DNA of 64,000 bases, from the NCBI RefSeq assembly GCF_013391805.1, contig NZ_CP058364.1, forward strand, positions 124,001 through 188,000, written 5' to 3'. Made by a program: the position numbers and the translations under genes. This stretch comes from Galbibacter sp. BG1 (GTDB lineage Bacteria > Bacteroidota > Bacteroidia > Flavobacteriales > Flavobacteriaceae). Shown here piece after piece: positions 53,754-62,561 of this stretch. The notes beneath the pieces were generated by a model. That model saw only the letters and a list, made by a program, of their open reading frames with translations. It was not told where the DNA came from and ran no database searches. Position 1 is the first letter of the stretch. Each line of letters starts with the position of its first letter.

Positions 53754-55061
53754 ATGAAACTGACCCAAATGTGTGCGCTACTTATTACTGTGGTATCTTA
53801 TGCCCAGTCGCCTACCGAGGTTTATATTTTTGATATGGATTCCAGCTATAGGCTTACCAATCCCGTTAATATTTCCAACAATCCAGAAGTTTACGACAAT
53901 CAACCCTATTTTGTGGACAACCATACGCTTTTATACGTTTCCACCAGAGATGGACAGACCGATATAAAAGCAGCAGATTTAAAAAAAGGAATCCAAGAAT
54001 GGATAACCAATACTCCCGGTAGTGAGTATTCCCCGGAAGCACCATCAAAGTCAACTTACTCCGCCATACGCCTGGATAATGACAGTATTCAAAGTTTATA
54101 CAACTACAATAAAAACAATGGAGGTTACAACGAGCTAATTAAAGATCAAAAAATAGGATATTATACATGGTACGATAAGAATACCATAGTCTCCTTTATT
54201 GTTGCGGAACCTTCAGAATTAAGAGTGAACAACCTCAAAGAAGGTACCAGTTTTACTTTCAAAGAAAACATTGGACGTTCCGTTAAAAACATTCCAAATA
54301 CCAAACTAATAAGTTATATCGACAAGAGTAACGAACCTTGGGAAATTTATTCGTTCGACCCGATATCTGGAGAGAGTGCTTTTATAGCAAATACCTTGGA
54401 AGGTTCAGAAGATTTAGTTTGGACACCCAACGGGGTGCTTCTAATGGGACAAAATGAAATTCTTTACAAATACGATCCAAAAAAGGAACAAAAATGGATA
54501 CCGGTGACATCCCTTGAATATTTTAACCTTAAAGATATTTCGCGCCTGGCCGTGAGTCCGAATGGGAAAACAATCGCCGTGGTGGTAGGAGAAGATATTC
54601 CCGAACCGCCAAAACCACCTAAGAATGCTATCGTAGACATAGGGATTGTGGTAACGAACATGGAAAAATCATTAGCCCTCTATAAAGATGTATTGGGTAT
54701 GAAAGAAGTAAATGCCTTCACCATTGATAAGGATTTTGGTAAAAAATCTGGTTTAACCAGCGGCCTTTCAACCGATGTAAAGGTGTTACAAATGGAAGAG
54801 GGCGAGCAATCTACCCAACTAAAACTTATGACGTTTGGGAAACACAAAGATTGGTATCCAGACTATATTCAGCAGGACCTTGGCGTTCAATACATTACCA
54901 TTCATGTTGACGATATTGCCCCGTTTCTCGATAGAATCAAAAAATACAAAATTAAGCTTCTCGGAGAAACACCCATCTCTTTAGGCGACGGCAGGCAATT
55001 TGTACTCATTAAAGATTACGATGGTACGTTTATCGAAATCATCAGTAAGCCTAATGGTTAA
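53754..55061 (+). CDS. Secreted TolB-like propeller fused to a VOC domain
   Basis: Exported protein of 435 aa; the signal peptide ends near VVSYAQS. Residues about 30-280 form a TolB/WD40-like beta-propeller with repeated strands (DNQPYFVDNHTLLYVSTRDGQ, LVWTPNGVLLMGQNE, ISRLAVSPNGKTIAVVVGED). A proline-rich hinge (IPEPPKPPKN) leads to a glyoxalase-like VOC domain (about 295-435, DIGIVVTNMEKSLALYKDVLGMKE, YITIHVDDIAPFL, LIKDYDGTFIEI). The combination is unusual; the function is unknown. First of four same-strand genes for exported proteins. Confidence 0.82.
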   Translation: MKLTQMCALLITVVSYAQSPTEVYIFDMDSSYRLTNPVNISNNPEVYDNQPYFVDNHTLLYVSTRDGQTDIKAADLKKGIQEWITNTPGSEYSPEAPSKSTYSAIRLDNDSIQSLYNYNKNNGGYNELIKDQKIGYYTWYDKNTIVSFIVAEPSELRVNNLKEGTSFTFKENIGRSVKNIPNTKLISYIDKSNEPWEIYSFDPISGESAFIANTLEGSEDLVWTPNGVLLMGQNEILYKYDPKKEQKWIPVTSLEYFNLKDISRLAVSPNGKTIAVVVGEDIPEPPKPPKNAIVDIGIVVTNMEKSLALYKDVLGMKEVNAFTIDKDFGKKSGLTSGLSTDVKVLQMEEGEQSTQLKLMTFGKHKDWYPDYIQQDLGVQYITIHVDDIAPFLDRIKKYKIKLLGETPISLGDGRQFVLIKDYDGTFIEIISKPNG

Positions 55062-55139
55062 ACTTCAATTAGCGACCTAAATATACCTCGCATAACGATC
55101 CGTTTTTTTATCTTTAAGGTTTAAACGCTAATAAATCTT

Positions 55140-56474
55140 ATGAAAAAAATTATATCGCTTACGCTGTTGCTTACAGCCACAATTTCATTTTCCCAAACCG
55201 ACGCACGTATTTACGATATTATAGAAAACATTTCTTCAGAAAGAATAGAAGCGGATATTACCAAACTCGTAAGTTTTGGAACGCGACATACCTTAAGCGA
55301 TACAGTTTCTAAAACACGAGGAATTGGAGCGGCAAGAAAATGGATAAAAAGTGAGTTTGAAAATATTTCCAAAGATTGCAATAAATGCCTGGATGTTTTT
55401 TATCAGAAGAACTTTGTGGAAAAAGGAGCCAATGAGCGCATTACAAAAGATGTCTGGATTAACAATGTAGTTGCGGTTCAAAAAGGTATAAAGTATCCAA
55501 ACCGCTACATTATTATGAGCGGTGATATCGATTCCAGGGTTTCCGATGCCAACAACTACACTTCCGATGCTCCCGGAGCCAACGACAATGCTAGTGGTAT
55601 GGCAGGAACTATAGAAGCTGCTCGTGTGCTTTCTCAATATAAATTCGACAACAGTATTATCTACGTAGGCTTATCGGGTGAAGAGCAAGGTTTATTTGGG
55701 GGTAAGGGATTGGCCGAATATGCCAAAGAGAAAGGCTGGCAAGTTATTGGTATTTTTAACAATGATATGATTGGTAATATTAAGGGTGTTGACGGGATTA
55801 TTAGCAATACCGATTTCAGGATTTTTTCAGAACCTGTCCCACCTACGGAAACAGAACGGGAAAGAACATTGCGCCGATTTTATGGTGGTGAAGTAGATGG
55901 GATTTCCCGTCAATTGGCACGATATGTTCATAAAAATGTAGAAACTTATATGCCGGAGATGAACCCCATGCTTATTTACAGGTTAGATCGTTTTGGACGT
56001 GGCGGGCACCACAGACCGTTTAACGATGCTGGTTTTGCCGGAATTAGAATTATGGAAGCGCATGAAAATTATACCCAACAGCACCAAGATATACGCACCG
56101 AAGATGGGATTAAATACGGCGACCGACTCGAATATGTAGATTTCGATTATGCCGCAAAGCTTACTGCGGTGAACGCCATTAATCTAGCGTCTATTGCCTG
56201 GGCCCCGCCCGCTCCAGAAAAAGTAGCTATCGGTGGGATTGTGGAAGCTTCTGCAAAACTAGAATGGAGCAAAGTAGCCGGTGCTAAAGGATATAAAATC
56301 TATTGGCGCGATACCACCTCCCCTACTTGGGATCATTCGCGTTATGTTGAAGACGTTACCTCATTTACACTCGAAGGTATTGTAATTGATAATTTCTTTT
56401 TTGGTGTTGCCGCTGTTGGTGAAAACGGACACGAAAGCGTGGTTGTTTTTCCAAATGCGATTATAAGGGACTAA
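55140..56474 (+). CDS. Secreted M28-family peptidase with C-terminal Fn3-like domain
   Basis: Protein of 444 aa; a signal peptide ends near ATISFSQ. The M28 zinc aminopeptidase domain (about 20-345) shows PGANDNASGMAG (zinc Asp), LSGEEQGLFGGKG (Glu pair) and FNNDMIGNIKG (Asp). The first metal ligand, normally His in an HxD motif, reads MSGDIDSRV, so His is replaced by Asp. The C-terminal 90 residues (ASAKLEWSKVAGAKGYKIYWRDT) look like a fibronectin type III fold. It probably degrades peptides in the periplasm or at the surface. Confidence 0.89.
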   Translation: MKKIISLTLLLTATISFSQTDARIYDIIENISSERIEADITKLVSFGTRHTLSDTVSKTRGIGAARKWIKSEFENISKDCNKCLDVFYQKNFVEKGANERITKDVWINNVVAVQKGIKYPNRYIIMSGDIDSRVSDANNYTSDAPGANDNASGMAGTIEAARVLSQYKFDNSIIYVGLSGEEQGLFGGKGLAEYAKEKGWQVIGIFNNDMIGNIKGVDGIISNTDFRIFSEPVPPTETERERTLRRFYGGEVDGISRQLARYVHKNVETYMPEMNPMLIYRLDRFGRGGHHRPFNDAGFAGIRIMEAHENYTQQHQDIRTEDGIKYGDRLEYVDFDYAAKLTAVNAINLASIAWAPPAPEKVAIGGIVEASAKLEWSKVAGAKGYKIYWRDTTSPTWDHSRYVEDVTSFTLEGIVIDNFFFGVAAVGENGHESVVVFPNAIIRD

Positions 56475-56535
56475 AACCCAGCTGCTATTTGTTTAATTTT
56501 CAATATCTTTAGGTTGATTCACAAATTAAATCATA

Positions 56536-57363
56536 ATGAGAAATAGTATCCTGTTATTGTTCGCTTTTTTAGCGCTTTTTAGCTGTAAGACAGAAACAAA
56601 AAAAGAAAAAGATCAAGTTGCGGAAGCGGTTTCAGAAATAAGTGAAGAATTGGCGGAATCGCAACGTCATCACGAATGGGTAGATTTAAAAAGGGAAAAC
56701 GGAACGTTTAAGGCTTTCGTCGTCTACCCTGAAAGCAATGTTTCTACCGATGCGGTTATTGTTATCCACGAAAACCGAGGATTAAACGATTGGGCACGGT
56801 CTTTTGCCGATAAATTGGCCGAAAAGGGATATTTGGTTATCGCGCCCGACCTTATTTCCAATACCGTGGAAGGCATTGAAAAAACAACCGATTTTGAAAA
56901 TAGTGATAAAGCCAGGGAAGCCATTTATGCTTTAGATGCAGATCAAGTAACTAAAGACCTAAATACCGTTTTTAATTATATAAAAAATGACCCTTCGAGT
57001 ACCGGCAAGGTTTCCGTTGCCGGTTTTTGCTGGGGAGGTTCGCAGAGTTTCCGGTATGCTACCAACAATACTGAGGTACAAAAAGCCTTTGTTTTTTACG
57101 GTACCGCTCCAGAAGATAAAACCATGTTGAAAAAAATCACAGCACCAGTTTATGGTTTTTATGGTGGAAATGACAACCGAGTAAATGCTACCATTCCCGC
57201 TACCAAAGAAGCTATGGAAAAATTCAATAAAGTCTATGAAACTGAAATTTACGATGGCGCCGGACATGCTTTTATGAGAAGCGGAGCAGCTCCCGATGCA
57301 GATTCTGCAAATAAAGTGGCACACGATAAGGCGTGGGAACGACTTTTAAAATTGTTGAAATAA
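56536..57363 (+). CDS. Dienelactone hydrolase family lipoprotein
   Basis: Protein of 275 aa with a lipoprotein signal (LFSC, Cys17). The alpha/beta-hydrolase domain has the dienelactone-type nucleophile Cys in GFCWGGSQSF, the acid in YGGNDNRVNA and the His in DGAGHAFMRSG. Such enzymes cleave lactones or esters; a location in the envelope suggests a role outside aromatic catabolism. It starts 61 bp after the M28 gene on the same strand. Confidence 0.9.
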   Translation: MRNSILLLFAFLALFSCKTETKKEKDQVAEAVSEISEELAESQRHHEWVDLKRENGTFKAFVVYPESNVSTDAVIVIHENRGLNDWARSFADKLAEKGYLVIAPDLISNTVEGIEKTTDFENSDKAREAIYALDADQVTKDLNTVFNYIKNDPSSTGKVSVAGFCWGGSQSFRYATNNTEVQKAFVFYGTAPEDKTMLKKITAPVYGFYGGNDNRVNATIPATKEAMEKFNKVYETEIYDGAGHAFMRSGAAPDADSANKVAHDKAWERLLKLLK

Positions 57364-57441
57364 AATTAAAGATTGCCTAAAACCTATTTTTTTAACCTCC
57401 ATCTTCCCGCATCTGGCATCTCTATTTATAATCAATTTTAT

Positions 57442-57449
57442 TAGCTTTG
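57442..57449 (+). promoter_or_regulatory. M1 peptidase promoter -7 element
   Basis: TAGCTTTG fits TAnnTTTG, 15 bp before the M1 ATG, suggesting this gene can be transcribed on its own. Confidence 0.45.
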
Positions 57450-57464
57450 TGAAAATCATTTTTT

Positions 57465-59111
57465 ATGAAGAAAACTTTCATCGCGGTGCTAAGTTTGTTT
57501 TTAGCTACAAGCATTCATGCGCAAGAAACTGGCCTATTCAACAATACTGAAACGTTTACCAAACAAGATACTTTGCGCGGTAGCATTACTCCAGAAAGGG
57601 CTTGGTGGGATTTAAATTATTACCATTTATCAGTTACCGTAGACCCAGATGAAAAATATATTTCAGGTAAAAATGTTATTCGGTACAAGGTCTTAAAATC
57701 CAATCAAACCCTTCAGATAGACTTGCAGCCGCCGTTGAAAATTGAAAAAGTCACCCAAAATAATAAAGAATTGGAATTTACTTCCGAAGTAAATGCTCAC
57801 TTTGTTCAATTGAAAGAACCTCAAAAGAAAGGAGATTATAACGAGATTCTCGTTTATTATTCAGGAAATCCTAAGGAGGCGGTTCGCGCACCTTGGGATG
57901 GAGGGTTTTCTTGGAAAAAAGATAAAAATGGGAAACCTTTTATAGCTACCTCTTGTCAAGGTTTGGGAGCGAGCATTTGGTGGCCCAATAAAGACCATAT
58001 GTATGATGAAGTGGATAGTATGAAAATAAGTGTTACCACTCCCAAAGGATTAATGGATGTTTCCAACGGCCGTCTTGTTGGGGTTGATATGGAGGAAAAT
58101 ACAAATACATTTCATTGGAAGGTCAACAACCCTATTAATAATTATGGAGTAAATGTAAATATTGGTGATTACGTTCATTTTGGTGAGAAATACAAGGGTG
58201 AAAAGGGAATTTTGGACATGGATTATTATGTTTTAAGTTATAATCTAGAAAAAGCAAAAGAACAATTTAAACAGGCTCCCAAGATGATGGAAGCTTTTGA
58301 ACACTGGTTTGGCCCCTACCCTTTCTACGAAGATGGCTACAAGCTTGTGGAAGTTCCCTATTTGGGTATGGAGCACCAAAGCTCGGTTACTTATGGCAAT
58401 CAATACAAAAATGGATATCTAGGAAGGGATTTATCTGGCACTGGTTGGGGCTTGAAATCCGATTTTATTATTGTTCATGAAAGCGGACACGAATGGTTTG
58501 CGAATAATATCACCTACAAGGATATTGCAGATATGTGGATACACGAAAGTTTTACAGCCTATTCCGAGAATCTTTTTATTGATTATTACTACGGAAAGGA
58601 GGCCGCAGCCGAATATGTAATTGGGACTAGGAAAAACATTCAAAACGACATCCCAATCATAGGTAAATACGATGTAAACAATGAAGGTTCTGGAGATATG
58701 TATTACAAAGGCGCTAATATGCTTCACACGCTTCGGCAACTTGTAGAGGATGATGAAAAATGGAGGGCTATTTTAAGAGGTTTAAATAAAGATTTTTACC
58801 ATCAAACGGTTACTACCGAGCAAATTGAAAATTACCTTTCAGAAAAAACCGGTAAAAACTTGGATGCCTTCTTCAATCAATATTTAAGAACGGTTATGAT
58901 CCCAAATCTTGAATATAAAATTGAAAATAAAATGCTGAAATTTAGATATACCGATGTGGTCGAAAATTTCGATATGCCAATACAGGTTTATTTAAATGAT
59001 AAAGAAGAATGGATTTTCCCAACAACGAAATGGAAAGAAATTTCTGCCGATAAAAAGATAGAGACTTTTAAGGTAGACGAAGATTTTTATATCGACAGCA
59101 ATAAGGTCTAA
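57465..59111 (+). CDS. Secreted M1-family metallopeptidase
   Basis: Zinc aminopeptidase-like protein of 548 aa with a signal peptide ending near TSIHAQE. The zinc motif is HESGHEW (in IIVHESGHEWFANN), the third ligand Glu is in MWIHESFTAYSENLF 18 residues on, and a Tyr-rich stretch supplies the transition-state Tyr. The usual GAMEN exopeptidase motif is replaced by LGMEHQSSVTYG, so N-terminal substrate binding may differ. It lacks the long C-terminal helical domain of PepN. Its stop overlaps that of the convergent APP1-like gene. Confidence 0.91.
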   Translation: MKKTFIAVLSLFLATSIHAQETGLFNNTETFTKQDTLRGSITPERAWWDLNYYHLSVTVDPDEKYISGKNVIRYKVLKSNQTLQIDLQPPLKIEKVTQNNKELEFTSEVNAHFVQLKEPQKKGDYNEILVYYSGNPKEAVRAPWDGGFSWKKDKNGKPFIATSCQGLGASIWWPNKDHMYDEVDSMKISVTTPKGLMDVSNGRLVGVDMEENTNTFHWKVNNPINNYGVNVNIGDYVHFGEKYKGEKGILDMDYYVLSYNLEKAKEQFKQAPKMMEAFEHWFGPYPFYEDGYKLVEVPYLGMEHQSSVTYGNQYKNGYLGRDLSGTGWGLKSDFIIVHESGHEWFANNITYKDIADMWIHESFTAYSENLFIDYYYGKEAAAEYVIGTRKNIQNDIPIIGKYDVNNEGSGDMYYKGANMLHTLRQLVEDDEKWRAILRGLNKDFYHQTVTTEQIENYLSEKTGKNLDAFFNQYLRTVMIPNLEYKIENKMLKFRYTDVVENFDMPIQVYLNDKEEWIFPTTKWKEISADKKIETFKVDEDFYIDSNKV

Positions 59112-60070
59112 AGCAATCCAATTTTTTTGGAATGTGAAATGGCAATGGCACTATCTTTAAAATAGCAAGTTGGCATATTAAAGTCTTTTAGGTTTTCCAG
59201 GGCTTCTACCGTCTTACTTTTTTGTTTTTTTCCTGTTTGCCGTATGTAAATGGCGGCTACATTGCGTGGAAAATATTTAACTATTTTCTGATACAGATAC
59301 GGGTCTTTTTGGGAGTCGTCCCCCATTAATACAAAGCGCATTTCGGGATAAAATTCTAAAATATCCTTTATTTTTTGAAATTTATGGTCGTGACTGCCAC
59401 GTCCTGAAAAGAGAAAATCGCCCAAGCCTGTTTTAATTTTCTTTAATTTAAAAACCGATTTTGGTAAGCCGTGCAACCGGGTGAAATTCAAGATAAAACT
59501 ATAAAGGTTCCACTCACTACTGGAAACATAAAAAAAAGTGTTTTTTTCCATCTCCCCAGATCGTCCCGCTTCGCTCAACAGTTTATAATGATAGGCCACA
59601 TCTTCAAATATCTTACGTTTTTTCACATTCTTGGTAAGAAGCACATACAGCTTTTTTAAGATATTATTGGTATGGGAGATTAAAAAAGTATCGTCTATAT
59701 CTGTTATTACCCCAATTTTTCCGGGGTAAGGTTTTAGAAATTCACTCAACTGTTTGGTTTGGTAATCTTCATAATTTGCTTCAGCAGAAAATTCATGCCA
59801 ACCCGCCTTTATATTTTCACAAGGGATACAAACCCTAAAATAACCGTCTTTAGTTGTTTTTGTGGTAACAATTTCATCTTGAAAAGAGATTTTTACGGTA
59901 GCATTTTCCAATGTCTTTATGGTAAACATTTCATAAATCCCTTTGGCATGTTTATACCCTTTCTTATCCGTCAATAAATAGTCTGGAGCCAAAGATCTAA
60001 ATACATGTCCAAATAAAATGACTTGCTTCTCGTTTGCGTATCCCCTATACAGCTTGAGATCGAATTTCAT
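59108..60070 (-). CDS. APP1-like phosphatidate phosphatase (DUF2183)
   Basis: Protein of 320 aa. A beta-rich N-terminal domain (about 1-110) precedes a HAD-like catalytic domain with GVITDIDDTFLISHTNN (the DxDxT nucleophile motif), FYVSSSEWNLY and FVLMGDDSQKDPYLYQ. Relatives such as yeast App1 dephosphorylate phosphatidic acid. It is divergent from a diacylglycerol-kinase-like gene (66 bp apart), which catalyses the opposite reaction. No signal peptide. Its stop codon overlaps that of the M1 gene (CTAA). Confidence 0.88.
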   Translation of the reverse strand: MKFDLKLYRGYANEKQVILFGHVFRSLAPDYLLTDKKGYKHAKGIYEMFTIKTLENATVKISFQDEIVTTKTTKDGYFRVCIPCENIKAGWHEFSAEANYEDYQTKQLSEFLKPYPGKIGVITDIDDTFLISHTNNILKKLYVLLTKNVKKRKIFEDVAYHYKLLSEAGRSGEMEKNTFFYVSSSEWNLYSFILNFTRLHGLPKSVFKLKKIKTGLGDFLFSGRGSHDHKFQKIKDILEFYPEMRFVLMGDDSQKDPYLYQKIVKYFPRNVAAIYIRQTGKKQKSKTVEALENLKDFNMPTCYFKDSAIAISHSKKIGLL

Positions 60071-60136
60071 ACAATTATACTTTCCTTAATATCTATGTTT
60101 ATTTATTTTGATTAATTTAGTTAAAATACTTTTTAC

Positions 60137-61009
60137 ATGGAGCATCCCAAACAAATTTTATTGATTGTAAATCCAATTTCAGGAGATAAAAATAAAAATA
60201 AGATCATTGAGAGAATCGAGAAGAAAGCCAAGAGCAATGATTTAGAAGTTTCTACCTATAAGACTACTGGAAAAAACGATTTAGAATCCATCAAGGAAAA
60301 AATTGAAAAAATCAATCCGCATCGGATAATTGTTGTGGGGGGCGATGGGACTATTAAACTTTGCGTTGATGCACTTGAAAACAAAGACATTCCCCTTGGC
60401 GTAATACCAGCTGGAAGCGCCAATGGTATGGCCGTAGACTTAGAGATTCCTTTGGATATTAAAAAGGCGGTTCATACGGCTTTAAATAAAGACCCAAAAA
60501 ATATTGATGTACTTAATATTAATGGGGAAACCGCCATTCATATAAGTGATTTAGGGATTAATGCCGCTCTTGTTAAAAAATATGATGAAAGCAGTGTTCG
60601 GGGAAAACTTGGTTATGCCCTTCAATCCATTCCAACCCTTATCGACTTTAAAGATCCCTTCCGATTTAAAGTTAAGGCCAATGATAATTTAAAGGAAGGT
60701 AGCGCCATGATGATTGCCATTGCCAACGCCCGAAAATATGGGAATGGTGCTGTTATTAATCCACTTGGAAAATTAAATGACGGAAAGTTTGAAATCCTCA
60801 TCTTTAAAACCCTACAAATTAATAAGATACTACAAACTGTTCTCAATAAAATCCCATTAGATGACGATTTTGTAGAAGTAATTTCTACCGACTATGCAGA
60901 GATTGAAACTACAAACCCGATTCCATTTCAAATAGACGGCGAATATATCGCTGAAACCAAGAACATAACTATTCGTATGGAAAAAAAGCAATTGGCCATT
61001 GTTTATTAA
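60137..61009 (+). CDS. Diacylglycerol kinase-like lipid kinase
   Basis: Protein of 290 aa of the DAGK catalytic/YegS group. The N-terminal domain starts ILLIVNPISGDKNKN and has VVGGDGTIKLCVDAL (the GGDGT nucleotide loop) and GVIPAGSANGMAVDL. The C-terminal beta-sandwich has GALVKK-like ALVKKYDESS and ends QIDGEYIAETKNI. It phosphorylates diacylglycerol or related lipids; with the neighbouring APP1-like phosphatase it could balance phosphatidate and diacylglycerol. Confidence 0.92.
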   Translation: MEHPKQILLIVNPISGDKNKNKIIERIEKKAKSNDLEVSTYKTTGKNDLESIKEKIEKINPHRIIVVGGDGTIKLCVDALENKDIPLGVIPAGSANGMAVDLEIPLDIKKAVHTALNKDPKNIDVLNINGETAIHISDLGINAALVKKYDESSVRGKLGYALQSIPTLIDFKDPFRFKVKANDNLKEGSAMMIAIANARKYGNGAVINPLGKLNDGKFEILIFKTLQINKILQTVLNKIPLDDDFVEVISTDYAEIETTNPIPFQIDGEYIAETKNITIRMEKKQLAIVY

Positions 61010-61093
61010 AGTGCAATGAAATGAAGAGTAAAAAACCTATTAAGTAAAATTTCACTTACAAATATTCGTGAAAACTTCGTTAATTAAACCTAT

Positions 61094-61101
61094 TAATTTT
61101 G
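61094..61101 (+). promoter_or_regulatory. Candidate -7 element for the YceI-like lipoprotein
   Basis: TAATTTTG fits TAnnTTTG and would give a 50-base leader. Confidence 0.3.
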
Positions 61102-61157
61102 GTAGGGCTCTACTTCTTCTTACCTTAGATCTGTAAATATAAATATGAATTTTTAAT

Positions 61158-61763
61158 ATGAAAAAAACTGGGTTTATCCTAACTGCCCTTGTGTTGTTTA
61201 TTGCTTTAGGCTGTAAACAAAAGGAAAAAACTTCCGAAGTAAAAAAAGAAGAAGTAACCGAAACCGAAAAAAAACAACCGTTAAAGCTTAAAGATTCGCT
61301 GCGATTTACCGCATTTAAAACAGAACAAAAAATAGGAGTCAACGGTACTTTTACAGACATACAACTTTCTGACTTCCATGATGAAAAAGAAAATATGGTT
61401 GATTTGCTTACGGGAGCTAACTTTAAAATCAATACCAAAAGTATTTATACAAAAGACCCAGCAAGAGATGCAAAATTGGAGAAATTCTTTTTTGAGAACC
61501 TAGCTTCCTCAGAAATTACTGGGAAGTTTAAAAGTTTTAACTCTGAAAAAGCGATGGTTCAACTGGAAATGAATGGTATCGAAAAAGAAATTCCATTCGA
61601 ACTAAATGCTACTAAAGATCAGGTAGAATTATCTGGAAGCATTGATATGATAGAGGATTTTTCAGCCAACAAAGCGTTTCAGGCCATACACGAAGCTTGT
61701 AAAGTTTTGCATGAAGACAAAACATGGACTGATGTTGACTTAAAAATTATCATCAGCAAATAA
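61158..61763 (+). CDS. YceI-like lipoprotein
   Basis: Protein of 201 aa with a lipoprotein signal (ALGC, Cys19) and a Lys/Glu-rich linker. The remaining 155 residues fit a YceI-like lipocalin fold: LRFTAFKTEQKIGVNGTFTDI, ANFKINTKSIYTKDPARDAKL and FELNATKDQVELSGSIDMIEDF. YceI proteins bind isoprenoid-type molecules; the ligand here is unknown. The signal and linker closely resemble those of the SodC gene 104 bp downstream. Confidence 0.82.
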   Translation: MKKTGFILTALVLFIALGCKQKEKTSEVKKEEVTETEKKQPLKLKDSLRFTAFKTEQKIGVNGTFTDIQLSDFHDEKENMVDLLTGANFKINTKSIYTKDPARDAKLEKFFFENLASSEITGKFKSFNSEKAMVQLEMNGIEKEIPFELNATKDQVELSGSIDMIEDFSANKAFQAIHEACKVLHEDKTWTDVDLKIIISK

Positions 61764-61867
61764 AAAAAGTTCAAAATTTAAGCTAACTTTATAAAAATTA
61801 GCCCTTTAAAACTGAATCAAAACCTGCTTGTGTAGGATTAAATTAAGTTTAACCAAAAAAAAGTAAA

Positions 61868-62452
61868 ATGAAAAAAATAGGATTAAGTCTTATAGCTCTC
61901 ATGCTGATTTTTACGGTAGCATGTAAGCAAAAAGAAAAGAAAGAAGAAAGCGTTGATAAAGAAGCAACCACAGAAGTAAAAGAAGAAGTAAAACAAGAAG
62001 CCAAGAAAGTAAAAGTCTCCATGGGGTCTGAAAGCGATTCCAACGTTAGTGGAAATGTTGTTTTTAAAGAAGAAAATGGCATGGTAACTATGACAGCAGT
62101 TTTCGATGGATTGAATCCAGGTACCCACGCTATACATTTGCATGAAAAAGCAGATTGCAGTGCCCATGATGGAACTTCTGCCAATGGACACTGGAACCCT
62201 ACCAATGAAAAACATGGAAAATGGGGAAGTCCGGATGGATATCACAAAGGAGACATTGGAAACTTTGAAGCAGATGAGAATGGAAATGGAGCCGTTACCT
62301 TTGAAACCGACGAGTGGTGTATTGGTTGTGGAGATGCCAATAAGGATATTCTCAACAGAGCGGTTATTGTACACCAAGGCGGAGACGACTTTACATCTCA
62401 GCCGAGTGGAGATGCAGGTGCCCGTGTAAGTTGTGGCGAGGTTGTAATGTAA
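61868..62452 (+). CDS. sodC: Cu/Zn superoxide dismutase lipoprotein
   Basis: Protein of 194 aa with a lipoprotein signal (TVAC, Cys19), a Lys/Glu-rich tether and the SodC beta-barrel. Copper and zinc ligands are visible: HAIHLHEKADCS, GHWNPTNEKHG and a GDIGNFEAD segment; VIVHQGGDD and ARVSCGEV close the fold with the disulfide Cys. It removes superoxide in the periplasm. A terminator separates it from the sigma factor. Confidence 0.93.
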   Translation: MKKIGLSLIALMLIFTVACKQKEKKEESVDKEATTEVKEEVKQEAKKVKVSMGSESDSNVSGNVVFKEENGMVTMTAVFDGLNPGTHAIHLHEKADCSAHDGTSANGHWNPTNEKHGKWGSPDGYHKGDIGNFEADENGNGAVTFETDEWCIGCGDANKDILNRAVIVHQGGDDFTSQPSGDAGARVSCGEVVM

Positions 62453-62482
62453 TTTCAACTTTTTTACATATACAATATTGTT

Positions 62483-62511
62483 AAAGACTGCTTTATTGCA
62501 GTCTTTTTTTT
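62483..62511 (+). terminator. Rho-independent terminator after sodC
   Basis: AAAGACTGC pairs with GCAGTCTTT, followed by a T-run; 30 bp after the sodC stop. Confidence 0.88.
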
Positions 62512-62561
62512 GTCAATCTAAAAACAAATTTGTTTCTTTAAAGTATAAATTCTCTTTTACC

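Noticed and set aside
61883-62458. 191-codon minus-strand frame opposite sodC
   Set aside because: Shadow of the SodC coding frame; rich in Phe and Cys, no domain.
62478-62561. 28-codon extension of the sigma factor
   Set aside because: It runs through the sodC terminator hairpin and T-run.
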